Made by a program: the position numbers and the translations under genes. A DNA stretch of 64,000 nucleotides from Dichetophora obliterata (lineage: Eukaryota; Arthropoda; Insecta; Diptera; Sciomyzidae), in assembly GCA_963920525.1 (NCBI GenBank), contig OY986437.1, forward strand, positions 116,956,715 through 117,020,714, read 5' to 3'. This document shows, piece after piece, positions 47,309 to 58,346 of this stretch. The notes beneath the pieces were generated by a model, which was given only the letters and a program-made list of their open reading frames with translations, was not told where the DNA came from and did no database searches. Position 1 is the stretch's first letter, and every line of letters begins with the position of its first letter.

Positions 47309-48291
47309 AGGGGTATTCACACTGACTTGGGTAGTTGGGTATGAGTAGATTGAGTACTTTTGGTTATTGCGAGCACTCTAAATTGCAATTGAGTACTTTG
47401 TAGAATAGTTTTGGGCAGTGTTGCATGTTTGCGAAAAATGTAGGCCATTAATTGGGCGTAAAAAAGTTATTTTATATACGAGTAATTTTTAATGTGAACT
47501 TAAAGCATCTTATCATTTACTCGTAATCCAGGAGAAAATGTTTTCCTGTCACAGACCGGCTTACTGCCACATAAGAATTTTCATGCCAATCGGAAAAAAA
47601 TTTAATTTTTTGTATATCTGAACTGGCATATCTGTAGTGCAACTACGCCCATTTTTGGTTCAGTTTCCGAAAGTAACTATATCTAAATTTTAGTCTAATA
47701 CGCCCAAAATCGTCTAAAATATAGCATTTTTATTGATTTGTGGGCGGTAAAAGGGGGTGTGGCTTTTTTATTAACCGAGATATTAACTTTATTCACCGAG
47801 ATATTAACAGATATTGTAAATTTGGTTGCCTTAGGTGTTACCGTTCCTGAGATCTTAAGAGACACCGCACGAACGATTTTATATATATATTTAGACGGGC
47901 GGTAAAAGTAGGCGTGGCAAAATTTATATATCCAGTGACCACCACTTGGTCTCATAGCAAATTTAAACCAAGTTTCATTATAAAGACATCCACAACTCTG
48001 GAATTATAATAACTGAAAAGTAGACGTAGTTATAGTTCGACCACGCCCATTTTTTGTTGAATTGTCGATATTAGTCATACGGACTAAATTACAAAATGTC
48101 CAATACAACCGAATTCGTCTGAAATATAGCGTATTAACTTGTGGGCGGAAATAGGGGGTGTGGCCAAACAAGTCAGGGGGTCAGCTAGAGTAGATTGATA
48201 GATGGGTACTTGGGTAGAATGGCACTTTACAAAAACAAAATGTACGGCATTTGCCAATTACCCAACTACCCATGTCAGTGTGAATACCCCT
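47309..48291. mobile_element. 983-bp MITE, ends AGGGGTATTCACACTGAC, 3-bp duplication
   Basis: AGGGGTATTCACACTGACTT and the following GGGTAGTTGGGTA are mirrored at 48255-48291. TAT lies just outside both ends (47306-47308 and 48292-48294). The interior holds GTGGGCGGTAAAAG-type repeats (47640-48180). The ends are closely related to those of 24228-24645, so both are probably moved by one PIF/Harbinger-like transposase. Confidence 0.85.
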
Positions 48292-49459
48292 TATGTATCT
48301 GTCAAAAAACCGATCGACATGGAAGGACAAGTTCGCGTTTGTTTGTCGGTGTACAATTAGAAAGTATAAATAAAAGTGAAAAGTGCTAGTGTTTAGAATA
48401 TTTCGCATAAATTTTTATTAATTAATTATTAATTTGGCGTTTTTGTACCTTTTGAATTGTAAGTTATTTATATTAATCTGATGAAAATTTATCGAAGCAT
48501 TCAAATTTCTATACAAAAAAAAAAACAAAAATACATATTGAGACGAAAGAGCTGGTCGAGTGAAGCAAAAAAATCGTATGGAAGGGGGAGGTGGTCGATT
48601 TTCTCAGCCTTAGGCGTTACGGGAGCAACTGTTATTTCATGACTTTGATGCATACTATTGTTCAGGGCTTAAATTGCTGCTGCCAAATTAGCAAAAGCAT
48701 CAAAGTTTTTATTTTGGCTGCACTTTAGCAATTTATTTTGCAATTTTCCATAAGTAATTTCTGCTTCGGCTGCAAACTACGAAAGAAACAAATAGTTTCA
48801 GCGGCAGCGAGCGTTCGGTTTTTCAGTCGTCCTGTAATTTTGGAACATTATCGAAGCCACATCAACAGCAAGCTATCGCATTTTGAAGTCGTTTTCTTGC
48901 TGTTGCTGTCGCTTTTTAACATTTTAAGCAGGCTTTGCTTGTAATATTTTTAGCAGCTTGGGAAGAGAATGATGAATGTTTTCATGTTAAAAGTAAATAT
49001 TCATAATATTTATTTTCTAATTGAATTTATTTTTATCAGGACTCAAGATAAAATTCTTCTATATCTCTTGAAATTTTATCAATCCGCACTGCACAAAATT
49101 TATAAGAAACTGTGACAAATCTTTGAATGAAAACATTCATCATTCTTTGCCGATGCTGCTAAAAAAGGGTGCTGTTTTTCAAAAATTTCAATCAACTGCA
49201 GCCAGGTTCGAAGTCAGGTTATGTTACCGCCACTCAAGTTCAATTAGTCTATCGTCAAATAAGCAAAGTGTTCGTATTGAACCAGATAATGAGATAAATT
49301 CGACCAGAACAACAAGCTTTCAGGGAATGTTTACTAAGAGTATCATTACGAGAACTGACTCTACAAGACTACGACCTCTTATCGACCATGTTCAATCAGC
49401 GTTAATTTTTTTCGAATTAAAATATGTTAAGATTAATCTCGAAGAACGCTGAAATTGAA
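48292..49459. other. Intergenic, one GC-richer island
   Basis: 48640-48960 is less AT-rich, with CTGCTGCCAAATTAGC, GCGGCAGCGAGCG and TTTCAGTCGT, the last resembling an insect initiator. No gene follows, so I do not call a promoter. The frame at 49123-49452 is not recognised. Confidence 0.35.
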
Positions 49460-50068
49460 GAATAAAACATTGAGAAGCTCAGAAATGTTGGCAATGCTGT
49501 AACAATCATCAATGCTTTAAACAATGAACCACGAGCGTTGTTAGCCTCATGCAAGAGGTTTAAGCCCAAAGTTATATCTATGTTAGGGTGCACAAGTTAT
49601 TTTGAGGCAAAATCTTTTTACTTCAGCTGGTCTGTGCATTGGAAACATCGGTGAGGTTGTTGAAAATGTTTATAACCATTGCGAAAGTGCCGATTTATAG
49701 AATAATTTCCTTTGTGCATTTTGGTCAAGTTTCCCAATTATTCCGGACAAAAATACAACAACTCTAATGTATTACCTATTCCTTCTGTTGTAGTATCATT
49801 TAAAAAAGGATCAAACAATTTTAGTCCCAAGCGAATTCCACTACAACTTGCTTATGCGATTAGTATTCATAGATCGCAACGATTAGCACTCGATCAAGCA
49901 GTTGTCGATATTGGAGAAAAAGAATTTGCATTAGGAATGGCATATAAAGCATTCTCAAGGGTATTTCTTCAAGAACCAGCTATTTCTTATGATCGGCTTA
50001 GAAAAAAATACAAGAAGGGGTTGGTTGAGAAACGCCATGAATTAAATAAATTAATCAATATGCAATAA
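49460..50068 (+). pseudogene. PIF1-like/Helitron-type helicase C-terminus
   Basis: Blocks run RNVGNAVTIINALNNEPRAL near 49475, LCIGNIGEVVENVYNH near 49633, CILVKFPNYSGQ near 49715, and RIPLQLAYAISIHRSQ near 49835 with LDQAVVDIGEKEFALGMAY near 49885. This order is the C-terminal half of PIF1-family helicases found in Helitrons. Helicase motif VI normally reads HRSQG; here it reads HRSQR. Stops and frame changes break the part before 49712. The last 357 bases stay open to the stop at 50066. No Rep domain or Walker A is visible, so only the 3' part is present. Confidence 0.8.
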
Positions 50069-50494
50069 ATTTAAATAAATTAAAATTTTTTTGTATTAAA
50101 ATGTTTATGAGATCGGATAAGTTTATTCATTACGCAAATCTCCCTACAATGACAAAACGAAATATATCCTTTTTTGAGACAACATAACATTATATCTTTA
50201 CTTTTATTGTTTTGGGACAGTTTATTATGTCAGTAGTTGAAATAATTAGATAGTGCCCATCACAAGTTTCAAATATGTTTTAATTCTTGAGAAAATTCAG
50301 TTTCTCCACTTAAAGGCAATGTTAATAAAATTTTAAAAATACTTTGAAGAAGAGAATACACTTCAGCATCGCAGCAGTCTAATGAGTATGGTGACTAGGG
50401 TGACTCGAAGTATATAGGAAAATAAAATGCAATACAAAATAATTATATGAAACATTATATAAAAAAAAACCACACAGTTTCTGAACCTTTGGGA

Positions 50495-51205
50495 TGTAAA
50501 AATAAGATATCCTGAATTTGAGGAAAATGGTTTGAGCCTCTAGCCACCGGAAATGCCGATGGATTTTCAATGTTTTTTTAATTTGGGACCAACACGTTAA
50601 TTTTTTAATGAATTTAATAATTCTAATTTATTTATTTAATCGATAGATCTTCACAAGACCTTTCCAATGAACTCCTATTCGTCAAAATTGAATAATATTT
50701 GCGTAATTTTTAGAGATTTCCGAAAAACAGATGAGACGAGATTGAATGAGTTTGTTGTTGTTTTCCAGCTAAAAAAATGAACTCTCTGCGATAGTGAAAA
50801 TGAACTTCGAGCGTAATCAAAATGAACTTCGAGCGTAATCAAAAGCGTAATCAAAATATTGATGACGCTCAAGACCAGAATCAATCAAAGAGAATAACAA
50901 AAGGTGGTGAACCTCATCATTTGATGCTTGCCTGAACTCTGCCATTGGAAAAAACTATGATTTTTTAATTTGTTTGCACTAGTTATAAAAGTCAATCAAA
51001 ATGATTTTTTTACTGAATACCGTGGATCTACTTGATACTCAATTACGACAAAAAGTTTAGGTAAGTTTGTACGTGTTTTAAAAATGATCAGGTATATATA
51101 TAAAAAAACCTGATTTTGGAGACAAATTCATCGGCATTTCCGGTGGCTAGAGACTCAAACGATTTTCCTCAATATCAGGATATCTTGATTTACAAAAATG
51201 AGCCG
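50495..51205. mobile_element. About 710-bp inverted-repeat element
   Basis: Arms at 50495-50570 and 51122-51205 are reverse complements and share ATCGGCATTTCCGGTGGCTA or its complement plus a CAGGATATCTT segment. Inside, AAAATGAACTTCGAGCGTAA is tandemly repeated at 50797-50843. No coding sequence. Confidence 0.75.
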
Positions 51206-52528
51206 GCCGAGTGTATAGCACTAGGACTTGAATCATACTTTTCTTTTTTGACATTTCATCTAAAGCCTCTGGATATTCTTTGAAGAATATTGAATATCTG
51301 TTAAATAGTTTTCTTACATCTTGTGTAGATACTATTGTTTTTCAGGTATCAGAATAAGGTTACAGTATTAAAAATTAATATAAATTCAAAGTTTTTGTTG
51401 AAAATAATTTTTTTAAATCCATTATCACATTATCAAGGAATATAGAAAGTATTTTAAAGAAGCTTTGGAGTGGGCGATCGCACTGATCGCTCCAGCGTGG
51501 ATCCGCGCTTGATCAATGATCTGAAAGCATAGGTCTCAATTCAGTTCAAAATTGAAGTGGTTTGCAACTTTTTACGCTGTTGCGTTGTAGTTGCCTTAAT
51601 GCTAATATATCAGATTTTTATACTTTCTAGATCCTAAGGGAGGGTTTTAAAACCCCTAAAACCCTCCTTGTCTACGGGCCTGCGTGCAGTTTCACTGATA
51701 ACATTTTATGGGTTTTGTTAAGTGGGCGTACTCCCATACAACTCAAATTTTTGCTATCTATTGTATAGCTTTGGAGTTCTAGGTTGCACATCGTCGGAAT
51801 TGAGTATTTGCCCTCACTTAACACATGCACTTTCATTGATTTCATTTTATGGACTTTGGACAAGGGAGTGTGGCAGCAAATGCTGGGTTTCAGCTAGCAA
51901 TATATACTAGTATCGCCTGTGGTCGAAATTCGACCAACTTTCTGAAATTTCAATAATTTTTTTCTCATTCTGAGGCGATGACGTTGCTTTAAAAAATGTG
52001 TTTTACTAAAAAAGTCTTAAGTTTCAAATTATCGCAATAATTTAAATATTAAAAAAGCTGAAATTTTTTAAAAAATATTATCTGCAAAAACATTACTAAA
52101 AAAAAAGTTCGTTAATTTTTACTACCAGGGCCTTTAATACAAAAATACGTTGTACTGATAAAAGCTATAGTTTTTGAGATATCATTATAACTTTGATGTC
52201 AAAATAAAGGGAAGTTTTCAGAATTTACTATTTAAAAAAATTCCACCATAGCAATATATATTCACACATGTTACAAAAAAATGCTTATTGTAGGGTATCC
52301 GTAAAGATAGCAAAAGCTGTGTATTAAATTGTATTAATGTCTAAAAATTCCTCTTACGCCATTTTCCATTTCTTATAGTTTAGGTTTTCTTTCAGAAATA
52401 TTCTTTCAACGCTCATATTTCAGGTCAAAAGTCACAAAAATATTCGGCAAACTCCTTCTCCCTACTCTTATTTATGATCAAGTTCTCTGATAAGCTCTCT
52501 GATCAAGTGATAATGAGTTTTTCTGCAA
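51206..52528. other. Repeat-derived gap
   Basis: 51780-51870 matches the tandem unit at 43.9 kb. A hairpin-like GGAGGGTTTTAAAACCCC lies near 51640. The rest is AT-rich with no gene recognised. Confidence 0.45.
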
Positions 52529-53060
52529 ATGGGTCCAAAAGTTAAGAAAAAATGTTTTAACTATGATATAAAATATTAACTAATTATTAAGCATAAAAAA
52601 ATGGAAAATCTTGACGGGAAATCGCAAATATAGTTTTTCAAAAATAAATCGAGTGTATAAACAGTGATTAAAAATTATAATGAAACCAAATCATTGAAAA
52701 ACAAACTCAGATGCGGTCGCTCACCAAAAATTGACACACGTGTAAGAAGTCATATACTAAATGAAATCCCAAAAGAAAAAAAAAAAACAGCAATAGATAT
52801 AGCTAAAGACATGGAAAATGCCAAAATTGTTATTGTACACCCGGAAATAGTGCGAAGTGTATATCGGAAAAGTAGATTTCATAGCCGTGTTCAGCGAAAA
52901 AAACCGTTTATAAGTGCTATTAATATGAAAAAAGTCTTGACTTTGCAAAGCTGCATTTTAATAAAGATGAAACGTTTTGAAAGAACGTTGTGTTCAGCGA
53001 TGAGAGCATATTCAACCTATTTGATTGTGATGGCAAGCAGAAGATGTGGCGCAAAGTTTT
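52529..53060 (+). pseudogene. Tc1-type transposase, 5' part
   Basis: ATG 52529 begins MGPKVKKKCFNYDIKY. Two frames later the helix-turn-helix region reads KLRCGRSPKIDTRVRS near 52695. FHSRVQRKKPFISAINMKK near 52875 is the classic Tc1 linker before the catalytic domain. A frame change near 52950 leads into FSDESIFNLFDCDGKQKMW near 52998, which holds the first catalytic Asp. Similarity stops at 53060, where a tandem repeat begins. The DNA-binding half and the first catalytic residue are present; the remainder is gone. Confidence 0.85.
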
Positions 53061-53455
53061 AGTACCCCAGTGTCAATATTATTCGAGACACAGTGTCTTT
53101 ATAATATTGCCACGCCCATTTGTTCAATAACGCCCACTTTCTTGACCGTAATGTGTAATAATTGTTTCCACCACTTTACTAAACTCCAGTACCCTAGTGT
53201 CAATATTTTTCGAGGTATAGTGTTTTTCTCAAATTGCCACGCCCCTTTGTCGAATTCCACCCACTTTATAGTAATAATTCTACCCATTCTTATAACGAAC
53301 TTTACTACCCAGATGACAAAAATATTCAAAATACAGTGTCTTTTAAATATTGCGACGCCTATTTGTCTAATAACGCCCACTTATTTGAATGAATTTTCCA
53401 TGATTGTGTCTACCCAGTACTGAACTTCAATACCTTTGTGTCAATATTTCAACCA
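53060..53455. repeat. Tandem repeat, three units of 120-140 bp
   Basis: Each unit has AGTACCC.AGTGTCAATATT, a CACAGTGTCTTT segment, TTGCCACGCCCATTTGTC and AACGCCCACTTTCTTG or variants. It directly abuts the truncated Tc1 transposase. It is of the same CACGCCC/GGGCGTG style as arrays at 4.6 kb and 41 kb. Confidence 0.85.
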
Positions 53456-53959
53456 AAAAATGGCTTGCGCTAGCGTTGAAACGCATATAGAGAGGTTTTC
53501 CTGCCAAAGCTTCCCCAAAAGATGTCGAGCCATAAATGATAACAACAGGGACTGGACTAAATATTAAATATATTGCGGAAACTTATACTTTTTGTACTTT
53601 TAAATAAATAATATAAAATTTGAAAAAGTTATTTTTTTAAAAATAAATATGCAACATCTTCTTTTCTAACGCACTGTAGATTTGAACACTTCCAATTTTT
53701 ATTAAAAAAAATTCCAAGTTTCGTTCTGGATCATTTGTTGTTTGTGTTTTTAATGCAAACAAAGATTCAGGTTAATTTTTGCCGCATGTATCGTATCCGC
53801 ATTTCAGTATTTTTTTTTATAATTTAACTCGCTCCAAAAGGAATGGATCACAAGTCTATGTAATGCTAAATATGTTAAATCTTTAAACGAACACATCCGC
53901 ATCAGCTTGATCCCATCCCTAGTTATGGGTATATTCTCTAAGAATACCCTTTTCACCAA

Positions 53960-54560
53960 GCTTCAATTCAAACCTGTTGACAGCTCTAAGCTCTGATGAA
54001 AGTCAGCATGTTGGCTACCACCCATTGCGCAGTTCGGTGCTCACCCTAAAATTAAGAGCTTAAATGCACAAATTGATTGAAAGGCGCACACTTTGTCCGC
54101 AAGGACATTTCATAAGGACGATTACAAATGGCAAAAGCAACAAGTTGCAATCAACAGCTGATAAGCTGCCGTTAATAATAATGCGCCCAATGATGACAAA
54201 TGCTAATATTGAGCAGCGGAAAATGATGACAGAGCGCGGATAACTGCCGAGGCGTATGCGTTACTTTAATTCAATGAATAACTGTTGTTCATAAGGCAGT
54301 TAGCGAAGTAGTAACAAAGTAACAAGAAATGGGCAGCCAGTGTGGTGTGTTGGCTGTGTGGGTGTGTGCGTCAGTTCTTGAATGTATTTGAGAATGATGA
54401 TTGTGATGTGATAGCAATGTAACATTCATATAATCAGCATAAGGCCACAATTGAAGGTGGTACCAACTAATAATTGATGCCAATATTCTGCGCGTATATT
54501 TCCTTTTTTATTATAGATATACTCAAACAATAAAGCCTTCAATTCCATTAGCAGAGCAGT
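53960..54560. promoter_or_regulatory. Balanced-composition non-coding block, candidate regulatory DNA
   Basis: This block is clearly less AT-rich than its flanks and lacks repeats or long open frames. It contains TAATAATTGATG, GTTAATAATAATG and a CAGCTGATAAGCTG segment, which resemble homeodomain, E-box and GATA-type sites of fly enhancers. The assignment rests on composition and motif density only. Confidence 0.35.
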
Positions 54561-57424
54561 GAAAAGCTGCAAATTATGCAAACTATCTCATTCCATTTGA
54601 GTTTAGGATCTCAGATCTGGGATATGATTATTTGTTGATTATTTTTCATTCTCTAGACAAATTTCTTAAGAATCGGCGTGTATAAAAACAGTGAAGAGGA
54701 TTACTTTAGATGCCATTTTGTCGACAACCGTTGCCGTGCTCTGGGTTGGCAACTTCGTAAAAATTGTGTAAAATTTGCTTGCTCATCAGTGCTCTGATTT
54801 TTGTTGACATCCGCGGTAACATAACTGTCCTTAGATACATTTTTCTTTGTGGATTAATAACAGCAAGTACAATAATATTCCGAAATGGTAAGTTAAACTT
54901 ACATTGCCATTGAACAATAAATAATAAGAATATAATAGAAATATTGGTACCGAAAGATATTCAAAAGGAATACATTTTGAAATACATAAAATTATTGAAA
55001 TTACATTGAAACGGACTTTTCTATAGACTGTTTTTACACATAATCCATAACAGCGTAACAGTGCTACCAAGTTATTTTGTGCTTTCCACATTAGTTCACA
55101 AAATTCTCCGATTTTGTATAAAATTACCTGGAAATGAAAATTTTTTAAAAATGTTTAAGTTTTGATAACAATTAAATATACAAAAAAAAAAAAAAACAAA
55201 AAATATTAAAAAGAAAGTAAAGATCTTTCTAAAAACTGTTTAAGCTTTGTAAAGAAAAACATAAAGATTTGTTGAGGCTTAAGTAGAATGAGAATAAGAA
55301 AAAATTTATCTCTATTAACAGGAAGCTTACATGATTTTCTTTTTTTTTTATTTTACGAGCTTATTATTTAGACATTAGTCAAAGTATAAGCAGAATGAGT
55401 TTCGTTTTCTTTTATTAAATTACGATAGTAAAATGATGTTTTTTACTCATGATCATGCATTCTATGCATATAGAACAGTTTGTCTTCACATAAAACTGCA
55501 GAAAATTGGCATGCTAGATGGATTACACATCTTCGAGACTATATATTTTCAAAACCAATTGAATGGCCAGATTTAAAAATTATTTCATACTCTACAGAAA
55601 ATCTTTACATGTCTCTACATGTCATTTAACACATGGTTCTTGACTAATTTAGAGTATTCTTCCATTGTATAATTATCAAAGATAAAATTAAACCTTACCT
55701 CTAAAATAACTGTCTTCGAAGGGCAAATAAGCATAAATAGTAAAAACATTTTTATAAATCAGAATCATATTGTAAATGTCTTTGCCTTTTTGAATAAACT
55801 TTTTTTACGAGTGAAATCTGACAAGGTTTTACCTTGAAAAAGGTTTTTTACTCATGAGCATGCAATCTATGTATATAAAACAGTTTGTCCTGACTGATTG
55901 ACTCATCAAAAAACAGTTCAGAACAGCTCGTAGCTAGATAAAATTTGTTAGGCTGATGACTTTAGTGACGTGGACGCGCACTAGCAGATGCATGAAGGAG
56001 GTATGTTTTGAATCCTTTATATTAGCAAGAACTTTCAATATATTTCATTTAAATTTTCTTGCATAAATGCTGAAATGTATTTCTAAAAAGCAGTTTCAGG
56101 ATTTTTCAAAATTCATTAAAATTCGGCAGAAAAAGGATTGAATATAAATAATATGGGTATACTTAGAACTAACACATGTTTAACTTACTTTTAAAATTTT
56201 ATACTTCTAATAATGCAGTCTTCAAATTGACTTCTTGGATTTCTAAAACTCGACCTGCAAAGGGTTAAAATGTGGTTATATAATTGTCATAAAATTTACA
56301 ATACTTTCAAGTCTGTAAAATCCAAACCGCTCTAGTGATTTCGTCTGAATTCGGAACACATATTAGGTACATTCTAGATAAGATTTTGACATACTTTGTT
56401 TTGACCACGCCCCTATAACGTTTATTTTGTTGTTGGAATACTTTTTAGTAAAAGAATCTTGTGCCAATTTATTTAAAAAAAAATTTCTCTTATATGACAA
56501 AAAAAAAAACATTGTAATATATTAAAAATTTCAGAATTTTTTAGTACAATGGCTTTTTCATATAACATCGGCCGAAATCAATGGCCGCATTCAGCGAAGT
56601 CATCTGTTGGTAACTGACTGTTGTGTTAAAATTTACTGAAATATTGAAAGTACGCTGCAAATTTGAGTGAGAAACCTTTGCAATTAAATTATTTAATAAT
56701 TATTAAATAATTATAACAATTAAATTAAATAATTGTCAACTTTTTTACGGCATCGCTTCCGTAACAAATCACAACAGTTGACTTTTTTGAATGCCGCCAA
56801 TTTTCGCTTACTCATCGGTTTCAGATTTTCTATAAGCTGTCAACTTTGTTTTGACAGTTTCGGCAGTCTGCCTCTCGGAAATGCTTCTACCTTATCTAAC
56901 TTTACTATGCGATATAAAAATAAAATATTTGATTTTTGATGCCAATATCTTCGCAGTTTTTTTTAATATATTTTCCATTTTCAAATTTTCAAATTTGTTG
57001 TCTAAAGCTCAATAAAATTGCTTAATAAAAATGGTTTCAATTGTACCGTTAAGTCAGTGCATATATTTTTTTATCTTTTTTTTCAAAAAAGATCCATTGA
57101 CTTTTTACTCAAAAAATTACTCAAAAGTTGTTTTTGTTGTGAAAATAAAAACATGTAAAAATTGCCTCTCTAAATATCTTTCATATGACACAACATTTCT
57201 TGAAAAATTCTTCTAGTTTTGTTCTAAAATTGATACATGGTTTTTGTCATCAAAACAAAAACATCAATTCCTATAATATTTTTGGCAAAATGTTTTTTCT
57301 TAAAACTAATTTAAGTGAAACAATTACCCCAATATTTGCAATCAAAAGTTATGGCAACAAGTATATTTTTGTATACTACAATATTTGGACTTACAGTACA
57401 AAAATATACTTTTAAAATATAGTA
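54561..57424. other. Long AT-rich gap with one duplicated segment
   Basis: GTTTTTTACTCATGA.CATGC followed by AACAGTTTGTC occurs at 55438-55485 and 55845-55890, a dispersed repeat. ATTATTTAATAATTATTAAA-type palindromic A/T runs lie near 56690. Open frames here are AT-driven and unrecognised. Confidence 0.5.
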
Positions 57425-57677
57425 AGCCTCATCTGGTATTGCTGATACACCGTGGGAGTCAGAACAGACCATGCTACTTTTAAACTAGCTCTCAGTTTTT
57501 TTACTTCCGAGATCCCGCTGTGAAATATTTTAAAACAGAGCAATATGGCAAGAGTCTTACATGATTGTAAGCTTATAGTATGGGATGAAAGTACTATGGA
57601 GGAAGATAATGTAATGGGAGGAGTCACATTACTTCTGGCTGGAGATTTGAGGTAAACATTGCCAGTAGTATCAAAAG
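57425..57677 (+). pseudogene. PIF1-like helicase (Helitron-type), fragment 1
   Basis: ASSGIAD near 57426, then after a frame change ATFKLALSFFTSEIPL from 57473, KQSNMARVLHDCKLIVWDES across the Walker B region near 57535-57590, and MGGVTLLLAGDLR near 57615. A stop replaces the Gln expected after GDLR (57653-57655), then TLPVVSK. Another stop is at 57521. The Walker A region upstream is not readable. The coding trace ends at 57677 at the edge of a hAT-type insertion and resumes at 61905. Confidence 0.8.
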
Positions 57678-58346
57678 CAGGGTGCGTAAAGCAATCAAAA
57701 TGCGCTCCCGCTCTTCTGAGTTATCTTTGCTATGAGTTTATCTTTTGAAAAAATTCAGAGCGTATGCTGATAAAATATTCACTCTTCTTTGAACTCCTCA
57801 GCTTCTTTCCTCTAGTTAAAATAGAATTTTCTCTAGTTAAACTTTAGGTTAAGACTGCACACATAATAAATTGAAGGGATTGAATCAATAATATTAAGCA
57901 TTTTTCTTAATAATATATTTAATTTAAAAAAACTTAAAAAACTCAATATATTTTATGAAATTAAGGTACTATTACAGTGTGTAGCTATAAAAAAACACCT
58001 TTTTTATTAATTGTTTTACCTAGTATTATTAATTTTAATGATTCAAATTTTTTACATAATGAAGAATTATTCATAAAGCATAGTACTCTGTTCAGTTTTA
58101 TGTGAAATTCCACTCAAATATCTATACAAAATATGACAGCTGCAAAACAAGCGTGGACATTTTCACAATATTTTCGTCAGAGCAGTACTCTGTACCGCAG
58201 CGTGAAATTTAAGCAACGTGTTTCTGAGCAACATTTTTTCACGACAATCAGAAGTGAAAAGAGAGAGATCATATGAAATCTCCCAACTTATTCTCTGAGT
58301 CTCTCTGAGAAACATTGCCATAGGAATTCCTCGCAACAAACTTTAA

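Noticed and set aside
48640..48960. A promoter with TTTCAGTCGT initiator
   Set aside because: No gene follows on either strand within a plausible distance.
49123..49452. A 109-codon + strand open frame before the helicase fragment
   Set aside because: It resembles no family and its composition is ordinary for this region; proximity to the helicase is not enough to call it part of that element.
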